A stretch of DNA of 36,003 nucleotides from Sphingomonadales bacterium (GTDB lineage Bacteria > Pseudomonadota > Alphaproteobacteria > Sphingomonadales > Sphingomonadaceae), in contig JAGWVC010000034.1 of the NCBI GenBank assembly GCA_018971065.1, positions 1-36,003 on the forward strand. The letters run 5' to 3'. Shown one piece after another: positions 16,409 to 25,269 of this stretch. The first letter of the stretch is position 1, and every line of letters begins with the position of its first letter. Under the pieces are notes generated by a model. The model was not told the DNA's origin and ran no database searches. It saw only the letters and a list, made by a program, of their open reading frames with translations. A program made the translations under genes and the position numbers.

Positions 16409-18058
16409 ATGGCAACGCTGGCAATGGCGGCGCCCCGCGCACGCGGCGGATGGCTGGCGCGGGCGCTGCCCGACCTGGTGCTGGCGGCGGTGGTGGTGGG
16501 GCTGTTCCTACTGGCGCCGCATACCGGCAACTTCGCCTGGAGCGATGCCCCACGCCATGCGCTGAACGGGGTGTTCGTGAAGGACCTGGTGGCGCAGATG
16601 CCGATCCACGATCCGGCGGGCTGGGCCTATCGCTACTATGCGCAATATCCGGCGCTGACGATCCTGTTCTATCCGCCGCTGTTCTATGTGGTCAGCGCGC
16701 CGTTCTATGCGCTGCTCGGGGTTTCGGAAACCACCGCGTTGTTCGTGGTGATGCTGCACTATCTGGCGTTTGCGTGGGGCGCGCTGCGCCTGTTCCGGCA
16801 CTGGCTGCCGATGCCGGCTGCCTTGATGACGGCGGTGGCGCTGGTAGCGGCGCCGGAGATCGCGTTCTGGGGCCGGCAGGTGATGCTGGAAGTGCCGGCG
16901 CTGGCCTGCCTGACATGGAGTGCGGTGGCGTTCACCCGCTATCGTCGGACCGGCCGCAGCGGCCTGCTGTGGCTGGCGGCGGCGTTAATGGTCTGCGCGA
17001 TGTACACCAAGCTGAACGCGGTGTTCCTGGTGGCGGCCTATGCCGGCACGCTGGCTTACGAGCGGCGCGGTGCCTTGCTGCGCGACCGGCAAGTGTGGCT
17101 GGTCGCGGCCGCGTCGGCGCTGGCGCTGGTGCCGCTGCTGGCGATGACGATCAGGTTCGGCCAGGCCAACCTGCAATCGGTGACGGGCATTGCCGATGCC
17201 GTCGCCCCCCGCGATTCGCTGGCTGGCTGGCTGTGGTATGCCCGGCAGATGCCTCTGCAACTGGGCTGGCCGGTGGTGGTGCTGGCGGGGCTGGGCGTCG
17301 TGGGCGGGCTGGCGCGGTTCGTCCGCAAGCCGGTGATTTCGGGCGATGCGGTGTTCTGGCTGCTGTGGGCGCTGGCGGGCTATCTGTTCTTTTCGAGCAT
17401 CGCGTTGAAGGAGGCGCGGCACAGCGTGCTGATCCTGCCGCCGGTGGTGCTGCTGGCGGGGCTGGCGTTGCGCGAACTGGCGAACCGGTTGCCGGATGCG
17501 CTGGCGACGGTGGCATGGGTGGCGCTGCCCGGGGCGGTGCTGGCGCAGACCGTCACGGCAAGGCCGGTGGAACAGGTGGGCGGCTATGCCGAAGCCGCGT
17601 CCTTCGTAGCCGCCCGTGCGCCGCAGGCCAGCCGGGTGCTGTTCTCGGGCTATCGCGACGGCTCGTTCACCTTCGCCATGCGCAGCCACGAGGAGCGGCG
17701 CGACCTGGGCGTGGTGCGGGCCGACAAGCTGCTGCTGTCGGTTTCGGTGCGGCGCGAGCTGGGCGTGACCGAAAAGGCGGTGAGCGATGCCGAGCTGCTG
17801 CGCCGGTTCGAGACGCTGGGCATCCGCTATGTGGTGATGCAGCCCGGGTTCTGGACCGACCTGCCGGCGATGCGGCGATTCGAGGCGCTGCTGGCCGGGG
17901 ACAGGTTCGAGGTGGCGGCGCGAATCGCCACGCCGGCGAACTATCCCGCGCACGAGCATGGGCTGGTCGTGTACCGCTACAAGGGCCCGATCCGCACCGG
18001 CAGCGCCGGCATGACCATCGACCTGCCGATCATCGGGCGGCGAATCGAGACGCGATGA
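16409..18058 (+). CDS. GT-C type membrane glycosyltransferase (PMT/ArnT-like)
   Basis: A 549-residue polytopic protein with about 11 predicted membrane helices. Near the N-terminus, HTGNFAWSDAPRHALNGVFV places an Asp in the first extracytoplasmic loop, as in GT39/ArnT-like enzymes. ALTILFYPPLFYVVSAPFY and ALKEARHSVLILPPVVLLAG follow. The soluble C-terminal domain (from about residue 390) includes RVLFSGYRDGSFTFAMR and ends in IDLPIIGRRIETR. It likely moves a sugar from a lipid carrier in the periplasm, using a donor made by the upstream UbiA fusion and flipped by the small membrane protein. Acceptor unknown. GGGAGG precedes the ATG at 16409. Confidence 0.78.
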   Translation: MATLAMAAPRARGGWLARALPDLVLAAVVVGLFLLAPHTGNFAWSDAPRHALNGVFVKDLVAQMPIHDPAGWAYRYYAQYPALTILFYPPLFYVVSAPFYALLGVSETTALFVVMLHYLAFAWGALRLFRHWLPMPAALMTAVALVAAPEIAFWGRQVMLEVPALACLTWSAVAFTRYRRTGRSGLLWLAAALMVCAMYTKLNAVFLVAAYAGTLAYERRGALLRDRQVWLVAAASALALVPLLAMTIRFGQANLQSVTGIADAVAPRDSLAGWLWYARQMPLQLGWPVVVLAGLGVVGGLARFVRKPVISGDAVFWLLWALAGYLFFSSIALKEARHSVLILPPVVLLAGLALRELANRLPDALATVAWVALPGAVLAQTVTARPVEQVGGYAEAASFVAARAPQASRVLFSGYRDGSFTFAMRSHEERRDLGVVRADKLLLSVSVRRELGVTEKAVSDAELLRRFETLGIRYVVMQPGFWTDLPAMRRFEALLAGDRFEVAARIATPANYPAHEHGLVVYRYKGPIRTGSAGMTIDLPIIGRRIETR

Positions 18059-18059
18059 T

Positions 18060-18494
18060 TCAACCCCGCGCCCGCGCAGCCAGCATGTCGAGCAACGGCG
18101 CGACCGGGCCGAGATCATAACCCGCCTGCGCGGCCTTGCCGGCAAGGTCGGCCGGATCGGCCCCGCGCGAGGCTTCGGCCAGCGACCATAGCAGCGTAGA
18201 GCGCGTGCCCGAGCGGCAATAGGCCAGCACCGTTCCGGTTTCGCCCGCCAACGCCTCGGCCATCGCGATGACCTGGTTTTCGCTGAAACCGGCGTGGGTT
18301 ACGGGGATGGCGACATAGCCCAGCCCGGCGGCGCGGGCGGCGGCCTCAATGGCGTGACCGGGGGTCTGGTCCGGCGATTCGCCTTCGGGACGGTTGTTGA
18401 TGATGAGCTTCACGCCCAACCCCGCCGCCTGTTCCACAGTGGCGACATCGATCTGCGGGCTGGCCCAGACCTGTTCGGTAAGCTTTGCGAACAT
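18060..18494 (-). CDS. TIGR01244/DSP-like phosphatase or sulfurtransferase-related protein
   Basis: A 144-residue cytoplasmic protein. It begins MFAKLTEQVWASPQIDVATV, contains VKLIINNRPEGESPDQ, and has the protein-tyrosine-phosphatase loop VLAYCRSGTRSTLLW (HC-x5-R type with Tyr replacing His). This is the arrangement of the TIGR01244 domain, known alone or fused to BLH-type metallo-beta-lactamases in sulfide metabolism. The Cys and Arg needed for catalysis are present. No hydrolase domain is attached here. It converges on the GT-C gene with one base between stops, and its promoter faces the cold-shock gene across 320 bases. Confidence 0.82.
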   Translation of the reverse strand: MFAKLTEQVWASPQIDVATVEQAAGLGVKLIINNRPEGESPDQTPGHAIEAAARAAGLGYVAIPVTHAGFSENQVIAMAEALAGETGTVLAYCRSGTRSTLLWSLAEASRGADPADLAGKAAQAGYDLGPVAPLLDMLAARARG

Positions 18495-18814
18495 CGGCGG
18501 AAATCATCCCTGCTTGCGACCATCGGCGGCCTGACACCGGCGTTCTGGCAAGCACCGCAGCGGCTGGCAAGCGTGCCGAACGACCGAATTTCAACGCAGC
18601 GGCCAGTTGTCCGGGGCGAAAAGGCGCACGAATTGAATCGGTTTGCTCGGTTTGCGCAGGATTCCATTCGCTATGTGCGATTTTTTCGTCTATGTGGCAA
18701 AATGCAGAGGAGAGGGCCGTTCTGCCAGTACGGCCGCTTGCCTGTTCGTGCGGGGCGGATCGTCCACGTTCTGCACGGGCTGTATCGGGGCGAAGCGAAG
18801 GTACGTTCTACAAC
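18495..18814 (+). promoter_or_regulatory. Intergenic region / probable cold-shock leader
   Basis: 320 bases without a convincing gene between divergent genes. It must hold the promoters of the DSP-like gene and of the cold-shock gene. A TTGCTC/TTGCGC-rich segment around 18645-18660 could include a -35 box, and the poorly G+C-rich stretch TTTTTTCGTCTATGTGGCAA (18680-18700) is the most promoter-like part. If transcription starts there, the mRNA would have a leader of more than 100 bases, as many cold-shock mRNAs do. No coding frame here has recognisable similarity. Confidence 0.35.
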
Positions 18815-19597
18815 ATGGGTTTTGACAGAGGGCGTCGCGGCAAGGGCCGAGACAAGCGCGACGGATTCGGTGAGGACGGTTTCGATCCGTTCTCGGGCGG
18901 CGGCGGTGGCGGCGGCTTCAGCGGCGGTGGCTTCGGCGGTGGTGACCGCGGTGGCTTCGGCGGCGGCGGTCGTGGCGGCTTCGGTGGCGGTGATCGCGGC
19001 GGTTTCGGCGGCGGCGGTGGTCGTGGCGGCTTCGGCGGCGGTGATCGCGGCGGCGGTGGCGGCTTCGGCGGCCCGCGTGGCGGCGGCGGTGGTGGCGGCG
19101 GCATGCCCGCCCAGGTCGTCGGCCAGGGCAAGGGCGTCGTCAAGTTCTTCAATACGCAGAAGGGCTTCGGCTTCATCCAGCGTGAAGACGGCGGCGAAGA
19201 CGTGTTCGTCCACATCAGCTCGGTTGAGCGCGCGGGCCTTGAAGCCCTGGCCGAAGGCCAGGGCCTGGAGTTCACGCTCGTCGATCGTGGCGGCAAGATC
19301 TCGGCCAGCGACCTCGTCGTCGTCGGCGACGTGATCCCGGTCGCCAAGCGCGAAGCGGCGCCGCAGCGCTCGCTGACCGGCGAGAAGGCAACCGGCACGG
19401 TCAAGTTCTTCAACGCCATGAAGGGCTTCGGCTTCATCACCCGCGACGACGGCCAGCCGGACGCGTTCGTGCACATCAGCGCTGTCGAGCGCTCGGGTAT
19501 GCGCGAGCTGAACGAGGGCGACCGTCTCGAATTCGATATCGAGGTCGATCGACGAGGCAAGTACTCGGCGGTCAACCTGGTGCCGCGCCAGGGCTGA
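18815..19597 (+). CDS. Double cold-shock-domain protein with Gly/Arg-rich N-terminus
   Basis: A 260-residue RNA/DNA-binding protein. Residues 1-20 are basic. Residues 27-96 are low complexity, with repeated GGFGGGDRGGFGGGGRGG units resembling eukaryotic RGG boxes. Two cold-shock domains follow, CSD1 about 105-171 and CSD2 about 192-256. Each has RNP1 (KGFGFI at 116 and 203) and RNP2 (DVFVHIS at 129, DAFVHIS at 216). Two-CSD proteins are usual in alphaproteobacteria; the long glycine tract is less so. Start ATG 18815 has GAAGG upstream; starting at Met97 would remove the Gly-rich tail. A strong terminator follows 49 bases after the stop, suggesting a single-gene transcript. Likely role: RNA chaperone. 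Confidence 0.93.
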   Translation: MGFDRGRRGKGRDKRDGFGEDGFDPFSGGGGGGGFSGGGFGGGDRGGFGGGGRGGFGGGDRGGFGGGGGRGGFGGGDRGGGGGFGGPRGGGGGGGGMPAQVVGQGKGVVKFFNTQKGFGFIQREDGGEDVFVHISSVERAGLEALAEGQGLEFTLVDRGGKISASDLVVVGDVIPVAKREAAPQRSLTGEKATGTVKFFNAMKGFGFITRDDGQPDAFVHISAVERSGMRELNEGDRLEFDIEVDRRGKYSAVNLVPRQG

Positions 19598-19645
19598 CCC
19601 CGAACGCGCTGGCCTTCATCGGCCTGCACGCACATGAACGCGCGC

Positions 19646-19683
19646 AATGGCGGCACTCCGTACCATAACGGAGTGCCGCCATT
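19646..19683 (+). terminator. Rho-independent terminator of the cold-shock gene
   Basis: A perfect 16-base-pair stem (19646-19661 with 19668-19683), loop ACCATA, with arm sequence AATGGCGGCACTCCGT. A T-rich run ATTTGTCGTTT follows. It is 49 bases beyond the stop codon of the cold-shock gene and ends 50 bases before the argD start, so it isolates the two genes. Confidence 0.85.
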
Positions 19684-19732
19684 TGTCGTTTGCGCTTACC
19701 TGTCACGATTTCGAGATACGAAGGATTTCCCC

Positions 19733-20923
19733 ATGTCGATCACCCCGCTCATGCCCGTCTATGGCCGGTGCGCGTTCCGTCCGGTACGCGGCGACCATTG
19801 CCACCTGATCGGCGAGGATGGTCGACGCTACCTGGACTTCGCGGCCGGCATCGCGGTCAACATCCTCGGCCATTCGCACGAGGGCCTGATCGGCGCGATC
19901 CAGCAGCAGGCCGCGACGCTGATGCACGTCTCGAACCTTTACGGCAGCCCGCAGGGTGAACGTCTTGCCCAGCGGCTGGTGGACCTGACCTTTGCCGACA
20001 CGGTGTTCTTCACCAATTCCGGCGCAGAGGCGGTGGAGTGCGCGATCAAGACCGCACGCGCCTATCACCAGCATGTCGGCAACGGTGACAAGTTCGAGCT
20101 GATCACCTTCCACAACGCCTTCCACGGGCGGACGATGGGCACGATCAGCGCCAGCAACCAGGAAAAGATGCACAAGGGTTTCCTGCCGTTGCTGCCCGGC
20201 TTCAAATATGTGCCGTTCGACGACCTCGACGCGGTGAAGGCGGCGATCGGGCCGAACACCGCCGGCTTCCTGGTTGAGCCGATCCAGGGTGAAGGCGGCA
20301 TCCGCCCGGCGTCGGATGCATTCATGCAAGGCCTGCGCGCGCTGGCGGACGAGCATGACCTGATGCTGGTGCTGGACGAGGTGCAGTGCGGTGTCGCGCG
20401 CAGCGGCACGTTCTATGCCTATGAACAGTACGGCATCGTGCCCGACATCCTTGCCACCGCCAAGGGTATCGGCGGCGGCTTCCCGCTGGGCGCCTGCCTG
20501 GCCACCGAGAAGGCGGCGCGCGGCATGGTGGTGGGCACCCACGGCTCCACCTATGGCGGCAATCCGCTGGCGATGGCGGCAGGTGAAGCGGTGCTGGACG
20601 TCGTCGCCAATGACGAATTCCTGGCAAACGTGCGCGGTCTGGCCGACAAGCTGCGCACGCGGCTGGAGCAGTTCATCGGCAACTATCCCGAACTGTTCGA
20701 GGAAGTGCGCGGCCGTGGGCTGCTGATGGGTGTGAAACTGAAGATCGAGCCGCGCGGCTTCGTGGCGCACTTGCGTGACAACCATCAGTTGCTGACCGTG
20801 TCGGGCGGTGACAACACCGTTCGCGTGGTGCCGCCACTGGTGATCGACGACAGCCACATCGACGAATTCATGGCCAGGCTCTCGGCAGCGGCGGCCAGCT
20901 ATACAATCGAGGAATCGGCGTGA
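19733..20923 (+). CDS. argD: Acetylornithine aminotransferase
   Basis: PLP-dependent enzyme of arginine synthesis, converting N-acetylglutamate semialdehyde to N-acetylornithine; relatives may also act on succinyl-diaminopimelate. In the 396 residues the class III aminotransferase pattern is clear: [80 protein letters not shown], and [18 protein letters not shown] with the PLP lysine in AKGIGG. AAGGA precedes the ATG by about 8 bases; the frame is open upstream over the terminator but without similarity. The stop overlaps the argF start. Confidence 0.95.
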   Translation: MSITPLMPVYGRCAFRPVRGDHCHLIGEDGRRYLDFAAGIAVNILGHSHEGLIGAIQQQAATLMHVSNLYGSPQGERLAQRLVDLTFADTVFFTNSGAEAVECAIKTARAYHQHVGNGDKFELITFHNAFHGRTMGTISASNQEKMHKGFLPLLPGFKYVPFDDLDAVKAAIGPNTAGFLVEPIQGEGGIRPASDAFMQGLRALADEHDLMLVLDEVQCGVARSGTFYAYEQYGIVPDILATAKGIGGGFPLGACLATEKAARGMVVGTHGSTYGGNPLAMAAGEAVLDVVANDEFLANVRGLADKLRTRLEQFIGNYPELFEEVRGRGLLMGVKLKIEPRGFVAHLRDNHQLLTVSGGDNTVRVVPPLVIDDSHIDEFMARLSAAAASYTIEESA

Positions 20924-21849
20924 TGGTCCGGCATTTCCTGAACCTTTCCGATGCCGGCGGCGATGCCGTCGCGGCGATGCTGAACGACGCGCTGGCACGC
21001 AAACAGGCGCGCAGCGGCTGGCCGAAGGGCAAGCCCGATACCGATGCGCCGCTGGCCGGCCGCGTGCTGGCGATGATCTTCGAGAAGAACTCTACCCGCA
21101 CCCGTGTTTCGTTCGACATGGCCATGCGCCAGTTGGGCGGCAGCGCCATCGTCATGGAATCGGGCTCGATGCAGCTCGGCCGTGGCGAGACGGTGGCCGA
21201 TACCGCCCGCGTGCTGAGCCGGATGGTCGATGCGATCATGATCCGCACCGACGACCACGCCAAGATCGAGGAACTGGCCCATTACGCGACCGTTCCGGTC
21301 ATCAATGGCCTTACCGACGAATCGCACCCGTGCCAGATCATGGCCGATCTTCTGACCGTGATCGAGCGTGGGCTGGCGCTGCCCGGCCTGCAGATGGCCT
21401 GGCTGGGTGACGGCAACAACGTGCTGCATTCGTTGATCGAGGCGGCCGGGCTGATGAAGTTCACCATGCGCGCCGGCGTGCCCGCCGGATATGAACCCGA
21501 CCCCGGCTTCGTCGCGCGCGCGCGCGCCGCCGGTGGCGAGATCGTGCTGACCAGCGATGCCCGTGCGGCGGCCACCGGCGCACAGGTTATCGTCACCGAC
21601 TGCTGGGTCTCGATGGGGCAGGCCGGCGGCGAGGCGAAAGTGGCGGCGATGCAGCCCTATCAGGTGAACGAGGCGCTGATGGCGGCGGCGGCGCCGGGCG
21701 CGCTGTTCATGCACTGCCTGCCGGCGCATCGCGGCGAGGAAGTGACCGACGCAGTGATCGATTCGGCGCAGTCGGTGGTGTGGGACGAGGCCGAAAACCG
21801 CATCCACGCGCAGAAGTCCGTGCTGCGCTGGGCACTGGGCCAGTTGTGA
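20923..21849 (+). CDS. argF: Ornithine carbamoyltransferase
   Basis: Makes citrulline from ornithine and carbamoyl phosphate. The 308-residue protein shows the carbamoyl-phosphate motif [14 protein letters not shown] and the OTCase features [55 protein letters not shown] and [13 protein letters not shown], the last with the catalytic Cys of HCLP. ATG 20923 overlaps the argD stop (TGATG), with GAGGA 9 bases earlier; GTG one codon upstream is an alternative. The gene is coupled to hslO by the overlapping GTGA. Confidence 0.96.
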   Translation: MVRHFLNLSDAGGDAVAAMLNDALARKQARSGWPKGKPDTDAPLAGRVLAMIFEKNSTRTRVSFDMAMRQLGGSAIVMESGSMQLGRGETVADTARVLSRMVDAIMIRTDDHAKIEELAHYATVPVINGLTDESHPCQIMADLLTVIERGLALPGLQMAWLGDGNNVLHSLIEAAGLMKFTMRAGVPAGYEPDPGFVARARAAGGEIVLTSDARAAATGAQVIVTDCWVSMGQAGGEAKVAAMQPYQVNEALMAAAAPGALFMHCLPAHRGEEVTDAVIDSAQSVVWDEAENRIHAQKSVLRWALGQL

Positions 21850-22754
21850 GCGGGTCATCGCCCATTCCGGAGGACGAGACCGGTTTCGACCGGGTGCTGC
21901 GCTTCTCCATCCCTGCGCGCGACGTGCGCGGGCGGTCGGTGCGGCTGGGACCGGTACTGGGCGAGATTCTCGCCGCGCACCCCTACCCCAGCGGCATCCG
22001 CGCGCTGCTGGCGGAAGCGCTGGTGCTGACCGCGCTGATGGGCACGCTGCTGAAGGACGATGATAGCCAACTCACCCTGCAGGCGCAGACCGAAGGCGGC
22101 GCGATCGAGCTGCTGGTCTGCGACTATCTGAACGGAGACCTGCGCGGCTATGTCCGGCACGATGCCTCGCGCGTCGATTCGCTGGGGCCGCAGCCTTCGC
22201 TGCAGGCGCTGTTCGGCCAGGGCTTCCTGGCGGTGACTTTCGACCTTGCGGTTACCGGGCAACGCTACCAGGGCATCGTGCCGCTGGAAGGGGCCAGCAT
22301 TACCGAGGCGTGCCGCGCCTATTTCGAACGATCAGAACAGATCCCCACCTTCCTGCGCGTGGCGGTAGACGTGTCAGGGCCGACGTTCTCGGCCGGAGGG
22401 CTGTTGCTGCAACACCTCCCCGAGGGCGAAGAGGGCCGCGAGCGACTTCATGTTCGACTGGATCATCCCGAGTGGGAGCATGTGCTGGCACTGGCCGGCT
22501 CGACCCAGGTCGCCGAATTGACCGATCCGGGGCTGTCACTCGAAAATCTGGTGTGGCGCCTGTTTCACGAGGAGCCGGAAATCCGGGTGGAACCCGGCAT
22601 TCCGCTGCGGCGGGGCTGCCGATGCACGGTCGAGCGCTACAAGTCGGTGCTCGCGCGGTTTCCCGAGGCCGAACGCGCCGAGATGCGCGATGCCGATGGC
22701 ATGATTCGCGTCGATTGCGAATTCTGCTCGCGGACTTTTCCAATCGCGGTCTGA
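21846..22754 (+). CDS. hslO: Redox-regulated chaperone Hsp33
   Basis: Holdase chaperone turned on by oxidation, binding unfolded proteins in the cytoplasm. The 302-residue protein has the Hsp33 N-terminal domain ([51 protein letters not shown]) and a C-terminal zinc redox switch, [10 protein letters not shown] followed by DCEFCSRTF, giving the four cysteines in the CxC...CxxC order. The GTG start at 21846 overlaps the argF stop (GTGA), so it is the third gene of a coupled argD-argF-hslO unit, an order recalled from other sphingomonads. Confidence 0.95.
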   Translation: MSGSSPIPEDETGFDRVLRFSIPARDVRGRSVRLGPVLGEILAAHPYPSGIRALLAEALVLTALMGTLLKDDDSQLTLQAQTEGGAIELLVCDYLNGDLRGYVRHDASRVDSLGPQPSLQALFGQGFLAVTFDLAVTGQRYQGIVPLEGASITEACRAYFERSEQIPTFLRVAVDVSGPTFSAGGLLLQHLPEGEEGRERLHVRLDHPEWEHVLALAGSTQVAELTDPGLSLENLVWRLFHEEPEIRVEPGIPLRRGCRCTVERYKSVLARFPEAERAEMRDADGMIRVDCEFCSRTFPIAV

Positions 22755-22831
22755 AGCGTCGTTGCCGGCAAGGATGGGCGGCTTTTGCGGCGCCTATGGA
22801 TTTCTTGGTAACGCCACACCATCTTGGTAGA

Positions 22832-23281
22832 ATGGCAGGCATGATGGGGCGAATCTCTGAAGTAAGCCGGGCGTTGGTGCCGGCGGCTGCCCTCGCGTGG
22901 CTGGTGCCCGGCGCGTTGTCATCAACAATAGCCGGCGCGCAGACGCCAGGACTGGCCATGCTGGACCGGATCGATCCCGGCCGCTGGGAGCTTCGCCAGA
23001 GGTCTACGAACGGCGGAACGGAAAATCTCTGCATCGGCAACGGTCGGAAGCTGATCCAGCTCCGCCACCCCAATTCCACCTGCGAAAGCTATGTCGTCGA
23101 CGACGGACCGAACGATGTGACCGTGCAATACACCTGCCGTGGCAAGGGCTACGGGCGCACGCACATCCGCCGCGAATCGCCGCGACTGATCCAGATCGAA
23201 AGCCAGGGCATTGCCGAAGGATTTCCGTTCGATTTCGTGGCAGAAGGGCGGCGCGTCGGTGATTGTGCCGCAAACCCCTGA
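22832..23281 (+). CDS. Secreted small protein, DUF3617-like
   Basis: A protein of about 149 residues. The N-terminus has a hydrophobic stretch (LVPAAALAWLVPGALSS, residues 13-29) that looks like a Sec signal, with AGAQ as a plausible cleavage point. The mature part begins with a pattern seen in DUF3617 proteins, DRIDPGRWELRQRS, and contains four cysteines (LCIGN, TCESY, YTCRGKG, GDCAANP) that could form two disulfides. Function unknown. Several starts are possible (ATG 22796, 22832, 22841); 22832 leaves a compact signal. It precedes queC by 17 bases and may be cotranscribed with it, but no link to queuosine can be inferred. Confidence 0.6.
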   Translation: MAGMMGRISEVSRALVPAAALAWLVPGALSSTIAGAQTPGLAMLDRIDPGRWELRQRSTNGGTENLCIGNGRKLIQLRHPNSTCESYVVDDGPNDVTVQYTCRGKGYGRTHIRRESPRLIQIESQGIAEGFPFDFVAEGRRVGDCAANP

Positions 23282-23298
23282 CTACTGATTTGGACAAT

Positions 23299-23985
23299 AT
23301 GCGCGAAATTTCCAGCAAGCCCGCAGTCGTTCTCGTGTCCGGGGGGCTTGATTCGATGGTCGTGGCCGGATTGGCCCGCGAAGCCGGCTACCGTATCCAT
23401 GCCCTCACCATCGACTACAACCAGCGCCATCGCCGCGAGTTGCAATCGGCCAGTGCCATCGCACAGAAGCTGGGCGCGGAACGGCACGTGGTACTTCCGC
23501 TGGACTTGCGACAATTCGGCGGGTCCGCGCTGACCAGCGAGGTTGACGTGCCGAAGGCCGGCGTCGGCGCCGACATTCCAGTCACCTATGTTCCGGCACG
23601 CAATCTCGTCTTCCTCAGCCTCACACTGGCCTGGGCGGAAGCGCTCGGTGCGTTCGACATCTTCATCGGCGTGAATGCGCTCGACTATTCCGGATACCCC
23701 GATTGCCGGCCCGAATTCATCGCCGGCTTCCAGGACCTTGCGCGACTGGCAACCAAGGCCGGTGCCAACGGCGATCAATTCACCATCCATGCGCCACTGC
23801 AATACCTGGGCAAGGCGGACATTGTCCGCGAGGCGTTGCGGCTTGAGCTTGACCCGGGGTTGAGCTGGTCGTGCTACGATCCGCAGCCGGACGGCACCGC
23901 CTGCGGGCTGTGCGACAGTTGCCGCTTGCGCAAGGCGGGTTTCGAACAGGCCGGCGCAATCGATCCGACGGTTTACGCGGCATAG
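23299..23985 (+). CDS. queC: 7-cyano-7-deazaguanine synthase
   Basis: Converts 7-carboxy-7-deazaguanine to preQ0 with ATP and ammonia, an early step of queuosine synthesis. The 228-residue protein has the PP-loop AVVLVSGGLDSMVVAGLA, the DYNQRHRRELQSA motif, TYVPARNLVFLSLTLAWAEA, and the NALDYSGYPDCRPEF signature. The C-terminal zinc cluster SCYDPQPDGTACGLCDSCR follows. ATG 23299 has no strong Shine-Dalgarno. With queG at 7865 it implies that the genome makes queuosine; the other genes are not in this window. Confidence 0.96.
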   Translation: MREISSKPAVVLVSGGLDSMVVAGLAREAGYRIHALTIDYNQRHRRELQSASAIAQKLGAERHVVLPLDLRQFGGSALTSEVDVPKAGVGADIPVTYVPARNLVFLSLTLAWAEALGAFDIFIGVNALDYSGYPDCRPEFIAGFQDLARLATKAGANGDQFTIHAPLQYLGKADIVREALRLELDPGLSWSCYDPQPDGTACGLCDSCRLRKAGFEQAGAIDPTVYAA

Positions 23986-24109
23986 CTGCGGTTCGGGTCA
24001 ACCCCCGGAACGCCCGGCCCCTGCTGACGCGGTTCAACGCGAACCCACACCGCATTGCAGGCGGCACCAAGACCCTGCGACTCGGTTTGCCAGCCCCGCC
24101 GCAGTCATG

Positions 24110-24136
24110 AAAAAGGGGCCGGATTTCTCCGGCCCC
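24110..24136 (-). terminator. Rho-independent terminator of the OmpA-family gene
   Basis: On the minus strand a 9-base-pair GC stem (TCCGGCCCC at 24128-24136 pairs with GGGGCCGGA at 24115-24123; loop TTTC) is followed by five T residues (24110-24114). It is 24 bases beyond the stop of the OmpA gene and faces queC. Confidence 0.85.
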
Positions 24137-24159
24137 TCATCATTTCACCAAGCCGTGGC

Positions 24160-25269
24160 TTAGTTGCCCGAACCCGGACCGTAGGTGATTTCCACCCGAC
24201 GGTTCTGCAGTTCGCGAACGCCGTCAGCGGTCGGAACACGCGGGTTGGCTTCACCGAACGCATGGCTGGTAACCGCCGAAGCGGGGATGCCGTGCGAGGT
24301 GAGGTAACCGGTGACCGAGTCGTTGCGACGAGCCGACAGGCCAAGGTTGTACTTCGGCGTACCCGAACGGTCGGCATAGCCGGCCAGCATGATCGGGATC
24401 GAGTTGCAGTTGCCGTAAGCCTGGATCGCGCTGTCCAGAATGGTCGCTGCCTCAGGCGTGATGTCCGACTTATCCCAGTCGAAGAACACGATGTACGGAC
24501 CCTTGTTGCACACCGGCGGCGGAGGCGGCGGAGGCGGCGGGGGCGGAGGAGGCGGCGGCGGGGGCGGCGGCGGGGGCGGCGGGGGCGGCGGGGGCGGAGC
24601 CTCGCCACCGAAGTTGTAGGTCAGCGTCGCCAGCAGCGAGTGCGAACGGAACTTGTCGCGCAGGCTGATGCCGTTCAGCGTGACGAAGCGGTTGGCATTC
24701 TCGGCGTTGAAGTAGCGATACTTCAGACCCACGTCGATGTGCTTGCTGATGGGCATGCGCACGCCGGCCAGAGCCTGCCAGGCAAAACCGGTCGCGTAAT
24801 CGGACAGGTTGTTGGCACGAACCGGGGTGAACACCGAGTTCTTCACGCGGGCAACGCCGACACCGCCGCCAACGAAGCCCTGGAGGCCGTCATCGGGACC
24901 GAAGTCGAGCAGGCCGTTCGCCATGAAGCTGAGGGCTTCCGAACCGCCACCGAGCTGATGCGCGGTGTTGTGATCGTAAACCGTGCCGGCGCCGGTGGTG
25001 AACTTGTTTTCTTCCGCGCGACGATACGAAGCTTCGGTTTCCAGACGGAACATGCCGAAGTCGTAACCGACAACGCCACCGAAGTCGTAGCCGAGACGCG
25101 TGTCGAACGTACCATGCGTGGCGCCCGTGGCGTGCACGGTGAACTTCTGGTTTTCGACGATCACGCCACCGGCGTCACCTTCGACGTACCAGGACTTGTC
25201 CCGCGCCAGTGCGGGAGTAGCCAAGGCCGTCGTGGCCATCGCCATCCCAAGGATGAGTCTGCGCATCAT
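24160..25269 (-). CDS. OmpA-family outer membrane protein with poly-proline linker
   Basis: A 369-residue outer membrane protein. A Sec signal (MMRRLILGMAMATTALATPA, cleavage near residue 23) precedes an eight-stranded barrel-like region to about residue 222, with FETEA-type alternating strands and GLKYRYFNAEN near its end. Then come exactly 28 consecutive prolines (225-252), and a C-terminal OmpA peptidoglycan-binding domain: IVFFDWDKSDITPEA, LAGYADRSGTPKYNLGLSAR, LQNRRVEI. Start ATG 25269 sits 4 bases after GGGGA; ATG 25266 is equally possible. A strong terminator follows. Likely role: structural link between outer membrane and peptidoglycan. Confidence 0.93.
   Translation of the reverse strand: MMRRLILGMAMATTALATPALARDKSWYVEGDAGGVIVENQKFTVHATGATHGTFDTRLGYDFGGVVGYDFGMFRLETEASYRRAEENKFTTGAGTVYDHNTAHQLGGGSEALSFMANGLLDFGPDDGLQGFVGGGVGVARVKNSVFTPVRANNLSDYATGFAWQALAGVRMPISKHIDVGLKYRYFNAENANRFVTLNGISLRDKFRSHSLLATLTYNFGGEAPPPPPPPPPPPPPPPPPPPPPPPPPPPPVCNKGPYIVFFDWDKSDITPEAATILDSAIQAYGNCNSIPIMLAGYADRSGTPKYNLGLSARRNDSVTGYLTSHGIPASAVTSHAFGEANPRVPTADGVRELQNRRVEITYGPGSGN

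Noticed and set aside
16375..18120. Alternative 581-codon plus-strand frame overlapping the GT-C gene
   Set aside because: Gly/Ala/Arg-rich translation without membrane helices; the other plus frame has regular helices, a clean start and a Shine-Dalgarno.
18900..19105. GGCGGC-rich repetitive DNA considered as a CRISPR or tandem satellite
   Set aside because: The repeats are in frame, code for the Gly/Arg tract and have no spacers.
18671..19656. Minus-strand Ala/Thr-rich and Pro-rich frames opposite the cold-shock gene
   Set aside because: They are antisense readings of the glycine repeat; the plus-strand cold-shock domains are unambiguous.
21510..21530. CG dinucleotide run inside argF considered as a Z-DNA or regulatory element
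   Set aside because: It codes for an ordinary Val-Ala-Arg-Ala-Arg stretch in argF, and such runs are expected in G+C-rich coding DNA.
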